A DNA stretch of 64,000 nucleotides, taken from Tissierella sp. MB52-C2 (GTDB lineage Bacteria > Bacillota > Clostridia > Tissierellales > Tissierellaceae). The notes below the pieces were generated by a model, which was not told where the DNA came from, ran no database searches, and saw nothing but the letters and a program-made list of their open reading frames with translations. The stretch covers positions 3,822,643-3,886,642 of the forward strand of contig NZ_CP133261.1 of assembly GCF_030931715.1 (NCBI RefSeq). The letters run 5' to 3'. Numbering within the stretch: the first letter of the stretch is position 1; each line of letters opens with the position of its first letter. Of the stretch, positions 17,189 through 25,250 are shown piece after piece. The position numbers and the translations under genes are program-made.

Positions 17189-18564
17189 AAACTTTCCACT
17201 ACTTCTTCCATGGCCAATGCCCTAGAAGCCTTTGTTAAAATTAAAGAATTTGGTTTCATAACTTCTTTAATCTTTCTTATTAACTTATCCTTATGATCAA
17301 GAGATTTAAAGGAATATACTCTATCTTTACCAAAGTTTAAAACTGCTGATTCTGCAATATTTTGAGAAAGTGGGCCATAGGTAAATACATAATCAATTTC
17401 ATTTGAGTCAATTTTTAATCCAATTTCCTTATGCATATTGATTTCCCCATGACCTAAGCCCTGCATATCTCCAAGAACAACAATTTTTTGATCATAGTCT
17501 TTCATAAAATACATAGTATTTAGTGCCACTAAAACAGATGAAGGATTTGATTTGTAAGAATCATTTAAAATAGTAAAATCTTTTCCATGTACCAGTTCAT
17601 TTCTCATACCAGTCTTTTCTATATTTAGTAGTCCCTGTCGAATATTTTCATAGGAAATACCAAAATATCTTGCGATGGCTATGGCAGCAGTTGCATTAAG
17701 TACTTGATGTTCTCCTAACATTGGAATAAAGAATTCAGGAGATTCTGGTTCTTTTAAGTAGAATGTATCTCCAGTTTCATTTACAAATAATATTTCAGGC
17801 TGATAATCATTAGATGAATCCTTACCAAAGGTTTTTACATTGTAATCTATGGAAATAGTATTCATTTCTTTTTTAAGTAAAGACTCATCTCCATAGTATA
17901 GAAAGAAATCATTAGGTTTTAATCCCTTTAAGATTTCAAGCTTTGCCTTAGCAATATTTTCCCTAGTCTTTAAATCCTCTAAATGAGCTTCACCAATATT
18001 AGTAATTACTGCTGCATCAGGTCTAGCAATGGAAGTTAAAAGCTCAATTTGTCCAAAGTTGTCCATACCCATTTCAAGTACTGCCATTTCTGTGTCTTCA
18101 TCCATAGACAAAATAGTTAAAGGTAATCCAATATAGTTATTAAAATTGCCTAAGGTCTTATGGGTTTTATATTGAGTTTTCAAAAGACTAGCTAATATAT
18201 CTTTAGTGGAAGTCTTACCATTGCTTCCGGTAATTCCTACGACCTTTGTATTTAGCTGACTACGATAAGACTTTGCCAATTCTTGAAGAGCCTTTGTAGT
18301 ATCATCAACTAATATAAAAGGAAAGTCTAAATCAGGCATAATCTCGTTTTTATTCCATAGACAAGCAGCGGCACCTTTTCCTATAGCCATAGTAATGAAA
18401 TCATGACCGTTAAAATTTTCCCCTATTAAGGGAATAAATAGTTGGTCATGGGTTATATTTCTTGAATCAGTGCAAACTCCCTTAATTACAATATCATTAT
18501 ATTTATCTTTTAATTCTGTTCCATTACACATACTTTCTATTTCTTTTAAGTTTCTTGTTATCAC
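17176..18564 (-). CDS. murF: UDP-N-acetylmuramoyl-tripeptide--D-alanyl-D-alanine ligase MurF
   Basis: MurF adds D-Ala-D-Ala to the muramyl tripeptide in the cytoplasm. Mur-ligase motifs are VVGITGSNGKTSTKDILA, LGNFNNYIGLPLTIL, VLEMGMDNFGQIELL and ITNIGEAHLE, then the C-terminal domain with NDSYKSNPSSVLVAL and VLGDMQGLGHGEINMHKEIG. I choose GTG 18564, 4 bases after AGGTGAA; another in-frame GTG at 18573 lies inside that site. It follows ddl with overlap, so substrate maker and user are co-expressed. Confidence 0.92.
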   Translation of the reverse strand: MITRNLKEIESMCNGTELKDKYNDIVIKGVCTDSRNITHDQLFIPLIGENFNGHDFITMAIGKGAAACLWNKNEIMPDLDFPFILVDDTTKALQELAKSYRSQLNTKVVGITGSNGKTSTKDILASLLKTQYKTHKTLGNFNNYIGLPLTILSMDEDTEMAVLEMGMDNFGQIELLTSIARPDAAVITNIGEAHLEDLKTRENIAKAKLEILKGLKPNDFFLYYGDESLLKKEMNTISIDYNVKTFGKDSSNDYQPEILFVNETGDTFYLKEPESPEFFIPMLGEHQVLNATAAIAIARYFGISYENIRQGLLNIEKTGMRNELVHGKDFTILNDSYKSNPSSVLVALNTMYFMKDYDQKIVVLGDMQGLGHGEINMHKEIGLKIDSNEIDYVFTYGPLSQNIAESAVLNFGKDRVYSFKSLDHKDKLIRKIKEVMKPNSLILTKASRALAMEEVVESLIGS

Positions 18565-18569
18565 AGTAT

Positions 18570-19643
18570 TCACCTCTTATTTACTATGGCTTTTCTTTCA
18601 TTATATCTTTCAAGACCTAGCTGAATTAATCTTTCTACTAATTCTCCATAAGTAGTACCATCCGTTGCTTTCCATAAGACAGGAGTCATACTTACAGCTG
18701 TAAAACCGGGCATAGTATTTATTTCATTTACAAAGATTTTATTATTATCTGTAACAAATATATCTACACGAGCTAAGCCACTACAATTTAAGACCTTGAA
18801 AGTTTTTTCTGCAGTTCTGCAAACTAAGTCTGTTATCTCTGGCTCTAGTCTAGCAGGTACTACAGGTATAAGTTTGCCATCTATATATTTAGCATTATAG
18901 TCAAAAAATGATCTTTCCATAATAAATTCACCAGGAACGGATGCCTTAGGATTATGGTTGCCTACTACAGAGATTTGCATTTCTCTCGCGATGATTTCTT
19001 CTTCAATGATTATCTTAGAGTCGTAAAGGAAAGCTTCTTTAAATGAATTTACAAGTTCTTCACGGTTTCCTGCCATAGTAATTCCTACGCTAGAGCCACC
19101 GTTAGATGGTTTTATATAACAAGGATAGCCAATCTCCTTTTCAACCTCCTCATAAGATTTTTCCTCATCTATTTTCCAGTTATGTAGTGTAACAGAAGCA
19201 TATTTTACTTGAGGAATATTATATTTCGCCAATAAATCCTTTGCTACTACTTTATCCATAGCAACTGAAGAGGATAAAACTCCGTTTCCTACATATGGAA
19301 TACTTAATAATTCTAAAAATCCTTGAATAGTACCATCTTCTCCATTGGGTCCATGAAGGGCTGGAAAAACTAAATTGTCTTCATTCTCTTTCAATATATT
19401 AGTTAAAAATTCTCCCATGGATAGGGCTACTGTAGAGGAACTAGCACTTCTTAGTTCATCTGGATTTTCTATTTTATTCTCCCATAGTCCTAGATTACAC
19501 CATACCCCTTCATTGGTAATGTAGATTGGATAAACATTATATTTTACTCTATCTATAGCATTAATTATAGCTGATGCAGATCTTAAAGATATATCGTGTT
19601 CAACGGATTTTCCACCACATAATACATAAATATTTATTTTCAT
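18570..19643 (-). CDS. ddl: D-alanine--D-alanine ligase
   Basis: Ddl joins two D-Ala for peptidoglycan. ATP-grasp marks are LCGGKSVEHDISLRSA at the N-terminus, HGPNGEDGTIQGFLE near residue 95, PCYIKPSNGGSSVGI, an omega-loop FFDYNAKYIDGK, and VNEINTMPGFT at the metal site. The YNAKY loop favours D-Ala-D-Ala rather than the D-lactate or D-serine ligases of vancomycin resistance. It is 357 residues long and transcribed divergently from yqeC. Confidence 0.92.
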   Translation of the reverse strand: MKINIYVLCGGKSVEHDISLRSASAIINAIDRVKYNVYPIYITNEGVWCNLGLWENKIENPDELRSASSSTVALSMGEFLTNILKENEDNLVFPALHGPNGEDGTIQGFLELLSIPYVGNGVLSSSVAMDKVVAKDLLAKYNIPQVKYASVTLHNWKIDEEKSYEEVEKEIGYPCYIKPSNGGSSVGITMAGNREELVNSFKEAFLYDSKIIIEEEIIAREMQISVVGNHNPKASVPGEFIMERSFFDYNAKYIDGKLIPVVPARLEPEITDLVCRTAEKTFKVLNCSGLARVDIFVTDNNKIFVNEINTMPGFTAVSMTPVLWKATDGTTYGELVERLIQLGLERYNERKAIVNKR

Positions 19644-19824
19644 AAGTTTCCTCCTAAATTATACATAAGTTTACTATATAGATTATATCATAAGCATAAC
19701 CTAAATAAGTAAAATTAATATTACAATTACCATAAAAATATATTTTAATTATATTTAGACTATTTAGATTTAGTATAGTATAGTTATTGTTAGAACCACA
19801 ACATGGAAGATGGTGATACAAATG

Positions 19825-20541
19825 ATGATATATGATGTACTAAAATTAGATTTAAAAAATGGAGAAACAATTTCAGTTGTAGGAGGTGGAGGTAAGACTA
19901 CAACAATATTTCAATTGGCAAAGGAGTTAAAGGCATTGAATAAAAAGATACTTATTACAACAACTACTGCCATTTATATGCCAGATGAAAAAGAATATGA
20001 TTATTTATTCATAAATGATATTAAAGATTTTTCTCCAAATAATGGTACTATATCTGTTTGGGGACAGGAAGTCAAAGAAGAAAAGTTAATGGGAGTATCT
20101 TTAAAGAAGCTAGATGAAATAATAGGAAAGAGAATATTTGATTTTATATTAGTAGAGGCAGATGGTGCAAAGAAAAAACCTATTAAGGCTCCAGCAGAAC
20201 ATGAGCCAGTGGTTACAGAAAATACTACAAAGACTATAGGGGTTGTAGGATTAGATTCTCTAGGAAAAACCATAGATGAAGAAACTGTTCATAGACCTGA
20301 AATCCTTATAAAAATTACAAATACGAACCTATTAGATATAATCAAGTCAGATGTTGTAGTAAAATTAGTCTTAGAGGAAGAAGGGTTATTTAAATCCTCT
20401 AAGGGTGAAAAGATCCTTTTGTTAAATAAGGCTAATGACCATGATTTAATAAAAGAAGGAATGAAAATAAGGGAAAGTTTATTAAATAAAGGAATAAAAA
20501 ATGTAGTGATTTCAGATATACAAAGGAAGATGTTTTATTAG
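19825..20541 (+). CDS. yqeC: YqeC, selenium-dependent molybdenum hydroxylase accessory protein
   Basis: YqeC is a small P-loop protein that co-occurs with SelD and YqeB in bacteria having labile-selenium Mo hydroxylases such as xanthine dehydrogenase and purine hydroxylase. Seen here: VGGGGKTTTIFQLAKEL at the N-terminus, ITTTTAIYMP, VEADGAKKKPIKAPAEHEPV near residue 110, and VGLDSLGKTIDEETVHRP. Adjacent in-frame ATGs lie at 19822 and 19825; a GGTGAT site favours 19825. It opens the selenium/purine locus and ends 14 bases before the sigma-54 regulator start. Confidence 0.88.
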   Translation: MIYDVLKLDLKNGETISVVGGGGKTTTIFQLAKELKALNKKILITTTTAIYMPDEKEYDYLFINDIKDFSPNNGTISVWGQEVKEEKLMGVSLKKLDEIIGKRIFDFILVEADGAKKKPIKAPAEHEPVVTENTTKTIGVVGLDSLGKTIDEETVHRPEILIKITNTNLLDIIKSDVVVKLVLEEEGLFKSSKGEKILLLNKANDHDLIKEGMKIRESLLNKGIKNVVISDIQRKMFY

Positions 20542-20555
20542 TGAGGGGGAGTCTT

Positions 20556-22286
20556 GTGGATTCATTATTAGAACAAATTAAAGAAGATGTGCGAAAATAT
20601 GCAGAGATAATATCTAATACAATAAAAGTAGACGTGGAAATTGTAGATGAAAATATGAAAAGAGTTGCTGGAACAGGTATATTAAAAGATCAAATAGGCG
20701 TACTAAATGAGGGTTCGGTATATAAGAAGGTAATAGAAACAGGAAAACCTCAAATAATAGAAAACCCTCGAGAAAATGAAATATGTATAGATTGTGTTCA
20801 AAAAGATACTTGTATAGAAAAGCTGGAAATCTCAACTCCACTTATCTATGAAGATAATATAATAGGAGTAATTGGCTTAGTATGTTCCACTGATGACCAG
20901 AGAGCGCGTATTTTAGAGGACTTAGATACTCAGATGAAATTTTTATATCAGATAGGTGATTTTATATCTTCTAAGGTATACCAGCATAACGAATCTCTAA
21001 TGCAGACAGAAAGAACGATAGTTTTAGATAAAGTTCTAAATAATGTAGATAAGGGTGTAATTGTATTAGATGACCAAAATAGAATAACTATGTTAAATAA
21101 TAGTGCCATGAGAGAATTAGGATTTTCTCCAAAGGATTTAGGAAAACAAATTAGTATAATGGATAAATATGAATACATAATGGGTGGAGAGCTGCATGAG
21201 TTAAAAATAGATAAAGAAAGCTTTTTCTTAGTAGGTAATATTATACCTATCCACTCCATATCAAAGGAATATGCAAAGGTATTCATATTCAACAATATGG
21301 AAAAAATCAGCTCAGATATTAATAAAATAACTACTAGTGAGAAAAGAATAGATTTAAACTCTATAATTGGGGAATCTCCAGCTATGAAAATTCTTAAGGA
21401 GAAGATAAAAAGGATAGCACCTTCCCAATCCACAGTGCTAATAAGCGGAGAAAGTGGAACTGGAAAAGAATTAGTGGCAAGAGCTATTCACTATCTAAGT
21501 GATAGGAGACATAAACCTTTTGTGGCTGTAAATTGCAGTGCTATGCCTGAAGCTCTAATGGAATCGGAGCTATTTGGATATGTGAAGGGAGCCTTTACTG
21601 GTGCAAACCCTAATGGTAAAATAGGAAAGTTTGAATTGGCCAATGGAGGTGTAATACTTTTAGATGAAATAGGAGATATGCCTTTATATATGCAGGTCAA
21701 GCTTCTGAGGGTACTTCAAGAAAGAACAGTCACTAGAATAGGATCAAATCAAACTATTGATTTAGATATACGAGTTATTGCAGCTACTAATCTTAATTTG
21801 GAGGAAAGAATTAAGGAGAATAAATTTAGGGAAGATTTATTTTATAGATTAAATGTTATTCCTATAGAAGTACCACCTTTGAGAGAAAGAGAAGGAGATG
21901 TAGAATTAATATTAGATAAACTGGTAGATAAATATAATATTTTATTTGATAAGTATATCCATGATATAGATGAAGGATGTAAAGAGATATTGCTAAACTA
22001 TTCTTGGCCTGGGAATGTAAGAGAACTTCAAAATACAATTGAATATATGGTAAATATAGCCAGTGGCATTGGAACTCTAACTAAGGAATTGCTGCCAGAG
22101 AATATTTTAAATAATGAATCCTTACTCCATGTAAACGAAGAAAATATAAAAACACTTAAGGAAATAGAGAAGGATTATATAGAAAAAGCATTGAAAATAT
22201 ATGGAGAAACTACAGAAGGAAAGAAGCTGGTAGCAAAAAAACTAGGTATAGGAATAGCAACTCTTTATAGAAAGTTAGACTCATAA
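20556..22286 (+). CDS. Sigma-54-dependent activator (YgeV-like) with Cys-containing sensory domain
   Basis: Domains in order: an N-terminal GAF-like sensor (about 1-130) carrying CIDCVQKDTC near residues 77-86, a PAS-like segment (about 155-245), an AAA+ domain with GESGTGKE (about 297), GAFTGA (about 344, sigma-54 contact) and LLDEIGDMP, then a Fis-type helix-turn-helix (LVAKKLGIGIATLYRKL). No receiver domain is present. The start is GTG 20556 behind GAGGGGGAG. It lies upstream of a match to the sigma-54 promoter at 22645 and beside three palindromes. In E. coli the analogous YgeV neighbours ygeWXY. Likely activator of the purine locus; inducer unknown. Confidence 0.88.
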   Translation: MDSLLEQIKEDVRKYAEIISNTIKVDVEIVDENMKRVAGTGILKDQIGVLNEGSVYKKVIETGKPQIIENPRENEICIDCVQKDTCIEKLEISTPLIYEDNIIGVIGLVCSTDDQRARILEDLDTQMKFLYQIGDFISSKVYQHNESLMQTERTIVLDKVLNNVDKGVIVLDDQNRITMLNNSAMRELGFSPKDLGKQISIMDKYEYIMGGELHELKIDKESFFLVGNIIPIHSISKEYAKVFIFNNMEKISSDINKITTSEKRIDLNSIIGESPAMKILKEKIKRIAPSQSTVLISGESGTGKELVARAIHYLSDRRHKPFVAVNCSAMPEALMESELFGYVKGAFTGANPNGKIGKFELANGGVILLDEIGDMPLYMQVKLLRVLQERTVTRIGSNQTIDLDIRVIAATNLNLEERIKENKFREDLFYRLNVIPIEVPPLREREGDVELILDKLVDKYNILFDKYIHDIDEGCKEILLNYSWPGNVRELQNTIEYMVNIASGIGTLTKELLPENILNNESLLHVNEENIKTLKEIEKDYIEKALKIYGETTEGKKLVAKKLGIGIATLYRKLDS

Positions 22287-22390
22287 TTATCAATATGATA
22301 ATTATGGAAGAAATCTTTGTGAAATATGTAATTAAACATGGATACAGCAATTATCATAATGATAATTCTAATTATCATTATGATAATTAG
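22284..22390. promoter_or_regulatory. Three matching palindromes, probable activator (UAS) sites
   Basis: AATTATCA-N3-TGATAATT occurs three times: within 22284-22304, at 22349-22367 and within 22368-22390; each is a perfect dyad. Centres are at about 22294, 22358 and 22379, so spacings are 64 and 21 bp, near whole helical turns. They sit some 270-350 bp before the sigma-54 promoter at 22645, a normal enhancer distance. They are most likely bound by the activator encoded just upstream; the first overlaps its stop codon. Confidence 0.65.
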
Positions 22391-22549
22391 AAGGATTGTA
22401 GAGTGATTCTTCTAAAGAAGGGGAAAAGAAGTTACCAAGTTATAACCGTTGATAATACTTGGTTTTACAGGAGATAGGCTAATTTGAAATAAATTGTTAT
22501 AAATAAATTTTAAATAAAAAAGCTACTGATTGTATTCAGCAGCTTTTTT
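22391..22549 (+). terminator. Structured non-coding stretch ending in an intrinsic terminator
   Basis: No gene is visible here. Two inner hairpins are possible: AGAAG/CTTCT near 22389-22413, and ACCAAGT/ACTTGGT near 22434-22464. At 22516-22549 lies a clear terminator, with arms AAAAAAGCT/AGCTTTTTT and inner CTGA/TCAG. The terminator separates transcription of the regulator from the sigma-54 promoter downstream. The 130 bases before it could be a small RNA or only a long 3' UTR. Confidence 0.6.
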
Positions 22550-22644
22550 GTTTAAAATATTTTCTTTTTAAAAGATATTAAAACCTCATGTTATAGCTAC
22601 CTTAGATTAAAAGCAAACTTTCAATTTGATACAAAAAGTAAATA

Positions 22645-22660
22645 TGGCATAGGATTTGCA
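22645..22660 (+). promoter_or_regulatory. Sigma-54 (-24/-12) promoter for the purine locus
   Basis: TGGCATAGGATTTGCA has GG and GC exactly 12 bases apart, matching the TGGCAC-N5-TTGCA consensus at all key positions. The transcription start would fall near 22671, 34 bases before dpaL. A sigma-54 activator gene and three palindromes lie upstream. Confidence 0.8.
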
Positions 22661-22704
22661 AATATATAGGGCGACAATATAATAATTTTGAAAGGAGCAA
22701 CAGA

Positions 22705-23955
22705 ATGATAGATGCTATATTAATCAAAGAAGAAGTAGAGGTAGTGGATCACTTTATAAAGTGGAAGGAAAATCAATTACCTAAAACAGATATAGAATGT
22801 TGTATTGAAATTTTAAAAGAAGAGGAAATAAAAAAAGCTAGGACTTTTCATGAAAGTTTTGAACAATATTCAAAAACACCTTTACAAAATTTACAAGAAT
22901 TAGCAAAAGAAATAGGGGTTGGCGGAGTTTATTTAAAGGATGAGTCATATAGATTTGGCTTAAATGCCTTTAAGGTTCTTGGTGGATCCTTTGCAATTGC
23001 TAAACATATGGCTGAAAAACTAGGAAAAGACATATCAGAACTAGGATATGAGACATTAATATCAGATGAAACAAGGAAACAACTGGGAGATATGTTGTTC
23101 GTAACAGCAACTGATGGTAACCACGGTAGGGGAATAGCATGGACTGCTAATCAGTTGAAACAAAAATCAGTAGTGTATATGCCAAAAGGATCAGCAGAAA
23201 CAAGAGTGGAAAATATTAGAAAAGAAGGTGCTACAGTAAGTGTAGAAGATATGAACTACGATGATGCTGTAAGGCTGGCGGCAAAATATGCTGAAGAAAA
23301 TAATGGTTTAGTAGTTCAAGATACAGCATGGGATGGATATGAAGATATACCGACTTGGATTATGCAAGGATATGGAACTATGGCATTGGAAGCTGTAGAG
23401 CAGCTAAAAGAATTAGGAATAGATAGGCCAACTCATATATTTTTACAGGCAGGTGTAGGTTCACTGGCGGCAGGAGTGCAAGGAGTCTTTGCTAATGTTT
23501 ATAGTGGTAATTGCCCTACTACTACCATAGTAGAATCAAATTTGGCAGATTGTCTATATAGATCAGCAGTAGCTGGAGATGGAGAAGCTAGGGCAGTTGG
23601 GGGCGATATGCAGACAATAATGGCAGGATTAGCTTGTGGAGAAGCTAATACCATAGGCTGGGAAATATTAAAAAATCATAGCAGTATGTTTGTATCCTGT
23701 CCTGATTGGGTGGCAGCCAATGGTATGAGAGTCTTAGGAAATCCGTTAAAAAACGATCCTCATGTAATATCAGGAGAATCAGGAGCAGTAACTGCTGGAT
23801 TATTAGTGGAAATCATGAAAAATGATGAATATAAAGAGTTAAGAGAAAAATTAAATCTTAATAAAGATTCTAAAGTTTTATTATTTAGTACAGAAGGAGA
23901 TACAGATCCAGATAAATATAGAAGCATTGTGTGGAATGGAGAATGTACAAAGTAA
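22705..23955 (+). CDS. dpaL: Diaminopropionate ammonia-lyase (YgeX)
   Basis: This PLP enzyme splits 2,3-diaminopropionate into pyruvate and ammonia. The PLP lysine is in RFGLNAFKVLGGSFA (K90), with TATDGNHGRGIAW and GGDMQTIMAGLACGEAN as typical DpaL segments; length 416 is usual. Clusters with ygeX, ygeY, ssnA and hyuA are known from anaerobic urate/purine degraders, where diaminopropionate is a plausible intermediate. It is the first gene after the sigma-54 promoter, followed 30 bases later by ygeY. Confidence 0.92.
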   Translation: MIDAILIKEEVEVVDHFIKWKENQLPKTDIECCIEILKEEEIKKARTFHESFEQYSKTPLQNLQELAKEIGVGGVYLKDESYRFGLNAFKVLGGSFAIAKHMAEKLGKDISELGYETLISDETRKQLGDMLFVTATDGNHGRGIAWTANQLKQKSVVYMPKGSAETRVENIRKEGATVSVEDMNYDDAVRLAAKYAEENNGLVVQDTAWDGYEDIPTWIMQGYGTMALEAVEQLKELGIDRPTHIFLQAGVGSLAAGVQGVFANVYSGNCPTTTIVESNLADCLYRSAVAGDGEARAVGGDMQTIMAGLACGEANTIGWEILKNHSSMFVSCPDWVAANGMRVLGNPLKNDPHVISGESGAVTAGLLVEIMKNDEYKELREKLNLNKDSKVLLFSTEGDTDPDKYRSIVWNGECTK

Positions 23956-23985
23956 TAGAATTAAAATAAATTAAGGAGGATTATA

Positions 23986-25173
23986 ATGCTAAACGAAGTA
24001 AGAAAAGAACAATTAATCAAGCTATGCCAAGAACTAATAAGATGCCCTAGTGTTTCTGGTCAAGAAGATAAGGTAGTAGAAGCAATAAAAAAGAATTTTC
24101 AAGCTTTAGGATATGATGACTGTTATGTTGATTGCTATGGAAATGTAATAGGCCATATTAAAGGTACAGGAAAAGGAAAGGCTATTTTATTTGATGGTCA
24201 TATAGATACTGTTCCTGTAACAGATGAATTAAAATGGAAATTTGGACCTTTCTGTGGAGAAATCTCAGAAGGAAAGATATATGGTCGCGGAGCATCTGAT
24301 ATGAAGGGTCAACTTAGTGCTATGATTGCGGCAGCTGCTTATTTTGCAGAGGATACAAACAAGGAATTTGATGGAGATGTATATGTTGCAGGAGTAGTTC
24401 ATGAGGAAATATTTGAAGGAGTAGCCGCTAGAAAGATAAGTGATGCCATAAATCCTGACTATGTTGTAATAGGAGAATCCTCAGAGTTAAACTTAAAGAT
24501 TGGGCAAAGAGGTAGAGCAGAAATTGTAGTAGAAGTCTTTGGAAAACCAGCTCACTCAGCTAATCCAGAAAAGGGAATTAACTCAGTTTACAAAATGGCT
24601 AAGATAATAGACAGAATTCAAGGACTAAAACCAACTACTCATGAGGAGTTAGGAGATGGAATCTTAGTTCTTACAGACATTAAATCATCACCATATCCTG
24701 GAGCCTCTGTGGTACCAGAGTATTGCAGAGCTACCTTCGATAGAAGATTATTAGTTGGTGAGACAAAGGAATCGGTATTAGCACCAATAAAAGAATTTCT
24801 TGATGAAATGATGAAGGAAGATGATGAATTAAATGCGAAGGTAAGCTATGCCATAGGTTCTGAAATATGCTATACAGGTGAAACTATTACGGGAGAAAGA
24901 TTTTTCCCAGGTTGGTTATTTGATAAAGAAGATGAATTTATTCAGGCAGCATATAAGGGACTTAAAGAAGCAGGACTTAACCCAGAAATAACTAATTATT
25001 CCTTCTGTACTAATGGAAGCCACTATGCAGGAGAAAAAGGAATAAAGACCATAGGATTTGGTCCATCTCAAGAGAATTTAGCTCATACAATCAATGAATA
25101 TATTGAGATAGAGCAATTAGAAAAAGGTGCAAAAGGATATTACGGAATATTAAAATCTGTATATAGTAAGTAG
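23986..25173 (+). CDS. ygeY: YgeY-family M20 hydrolase linked to selenium/purine metabolism
   Basis: The fold is a zinc-dependent M20 peptidase/deacylase. LFDGHIDTVPVTD carries the first metal His and Asp, GRGASDMKGQLSAM the bridging Asp, and VVHEEIFEGVAAR the catalytic Glu-Glu pair; a dimerisation domain starts near GQRGRAEIVVEVFGKPAHSA. Length is 395 residues. YgeY proteins travel with dpaL and Mo hydroxylases, and probably release a diaminopropionate-type product from an acylated ring-opening intermediate; the exact substrate is not established by sequence. The end of the gene is partly duplicated just downstream. Confidence 0.85.
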   Translation: MLNEVRKEQLIKLCQELIRCPSVSGQEDKVVEAIKKNFQALGYDDCYVDCYGNVIGHIKGTGKGKAILFDGHIDTVPVTDELKWKFGPFCGEISEGKIYGRGASDMKGQLSAMIAAAAYFAEDTNKEFDGDVYVAGVVHEEIFEGVAARKISDAINPDYVVIGESSELNLKIGQRGRAEIVVEVFGKPAHSANPEKGINSVYKMAKIIDRIQGLKPTTHEELGDGILVLTDIKSSPYPGASVVPEYCRATFDRRLLVGETKESVLAPIKEFLDEMMKEDDELNAKVSYAIGSEICYTGETITGERFFPGWLFDKEDEFIQAAYKGLKEAGLNPEITNYSFCTNGSHYAGEKGIKTIGFGPSQENLAHTINEYIEIEQLEKGAKGYYGILKSVYSK

Positions 25174-25220
25174 AAGTCAAACTAAAGTGTGTATACGGTA
25201 AGTAGATAAAACCAAAGTGT
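25159..25220. repeat. Tandem duplication of the ygeY 3' end
   Basis: Bases 25159-25190 and 25191-25220 are two imperfect copies of a 30-32 base unit (GTATATAGTAAGTAG and GTATACGGTAAGTAG, then AAACTAAAGTGT and AAACCAAAGTGT). The first copy includes the ygeY stop codon. It appears to be a small local duplication. Confidence 0.65.
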
Positions 25221-25250
25221 GTCATAAAGAAAATCTAAGGAGGAAATAAG

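Noticed and set aside
22349-22390. Fur boxes, since TGATAAT/ATTATCA elements occur
   Set aside because: The half-sites are in the order ATTATCA-N3-TGATAAT, not the 7-1-7 TGATAAT-N-ATTATCA of Fur sites, and no iron gene is nearby.
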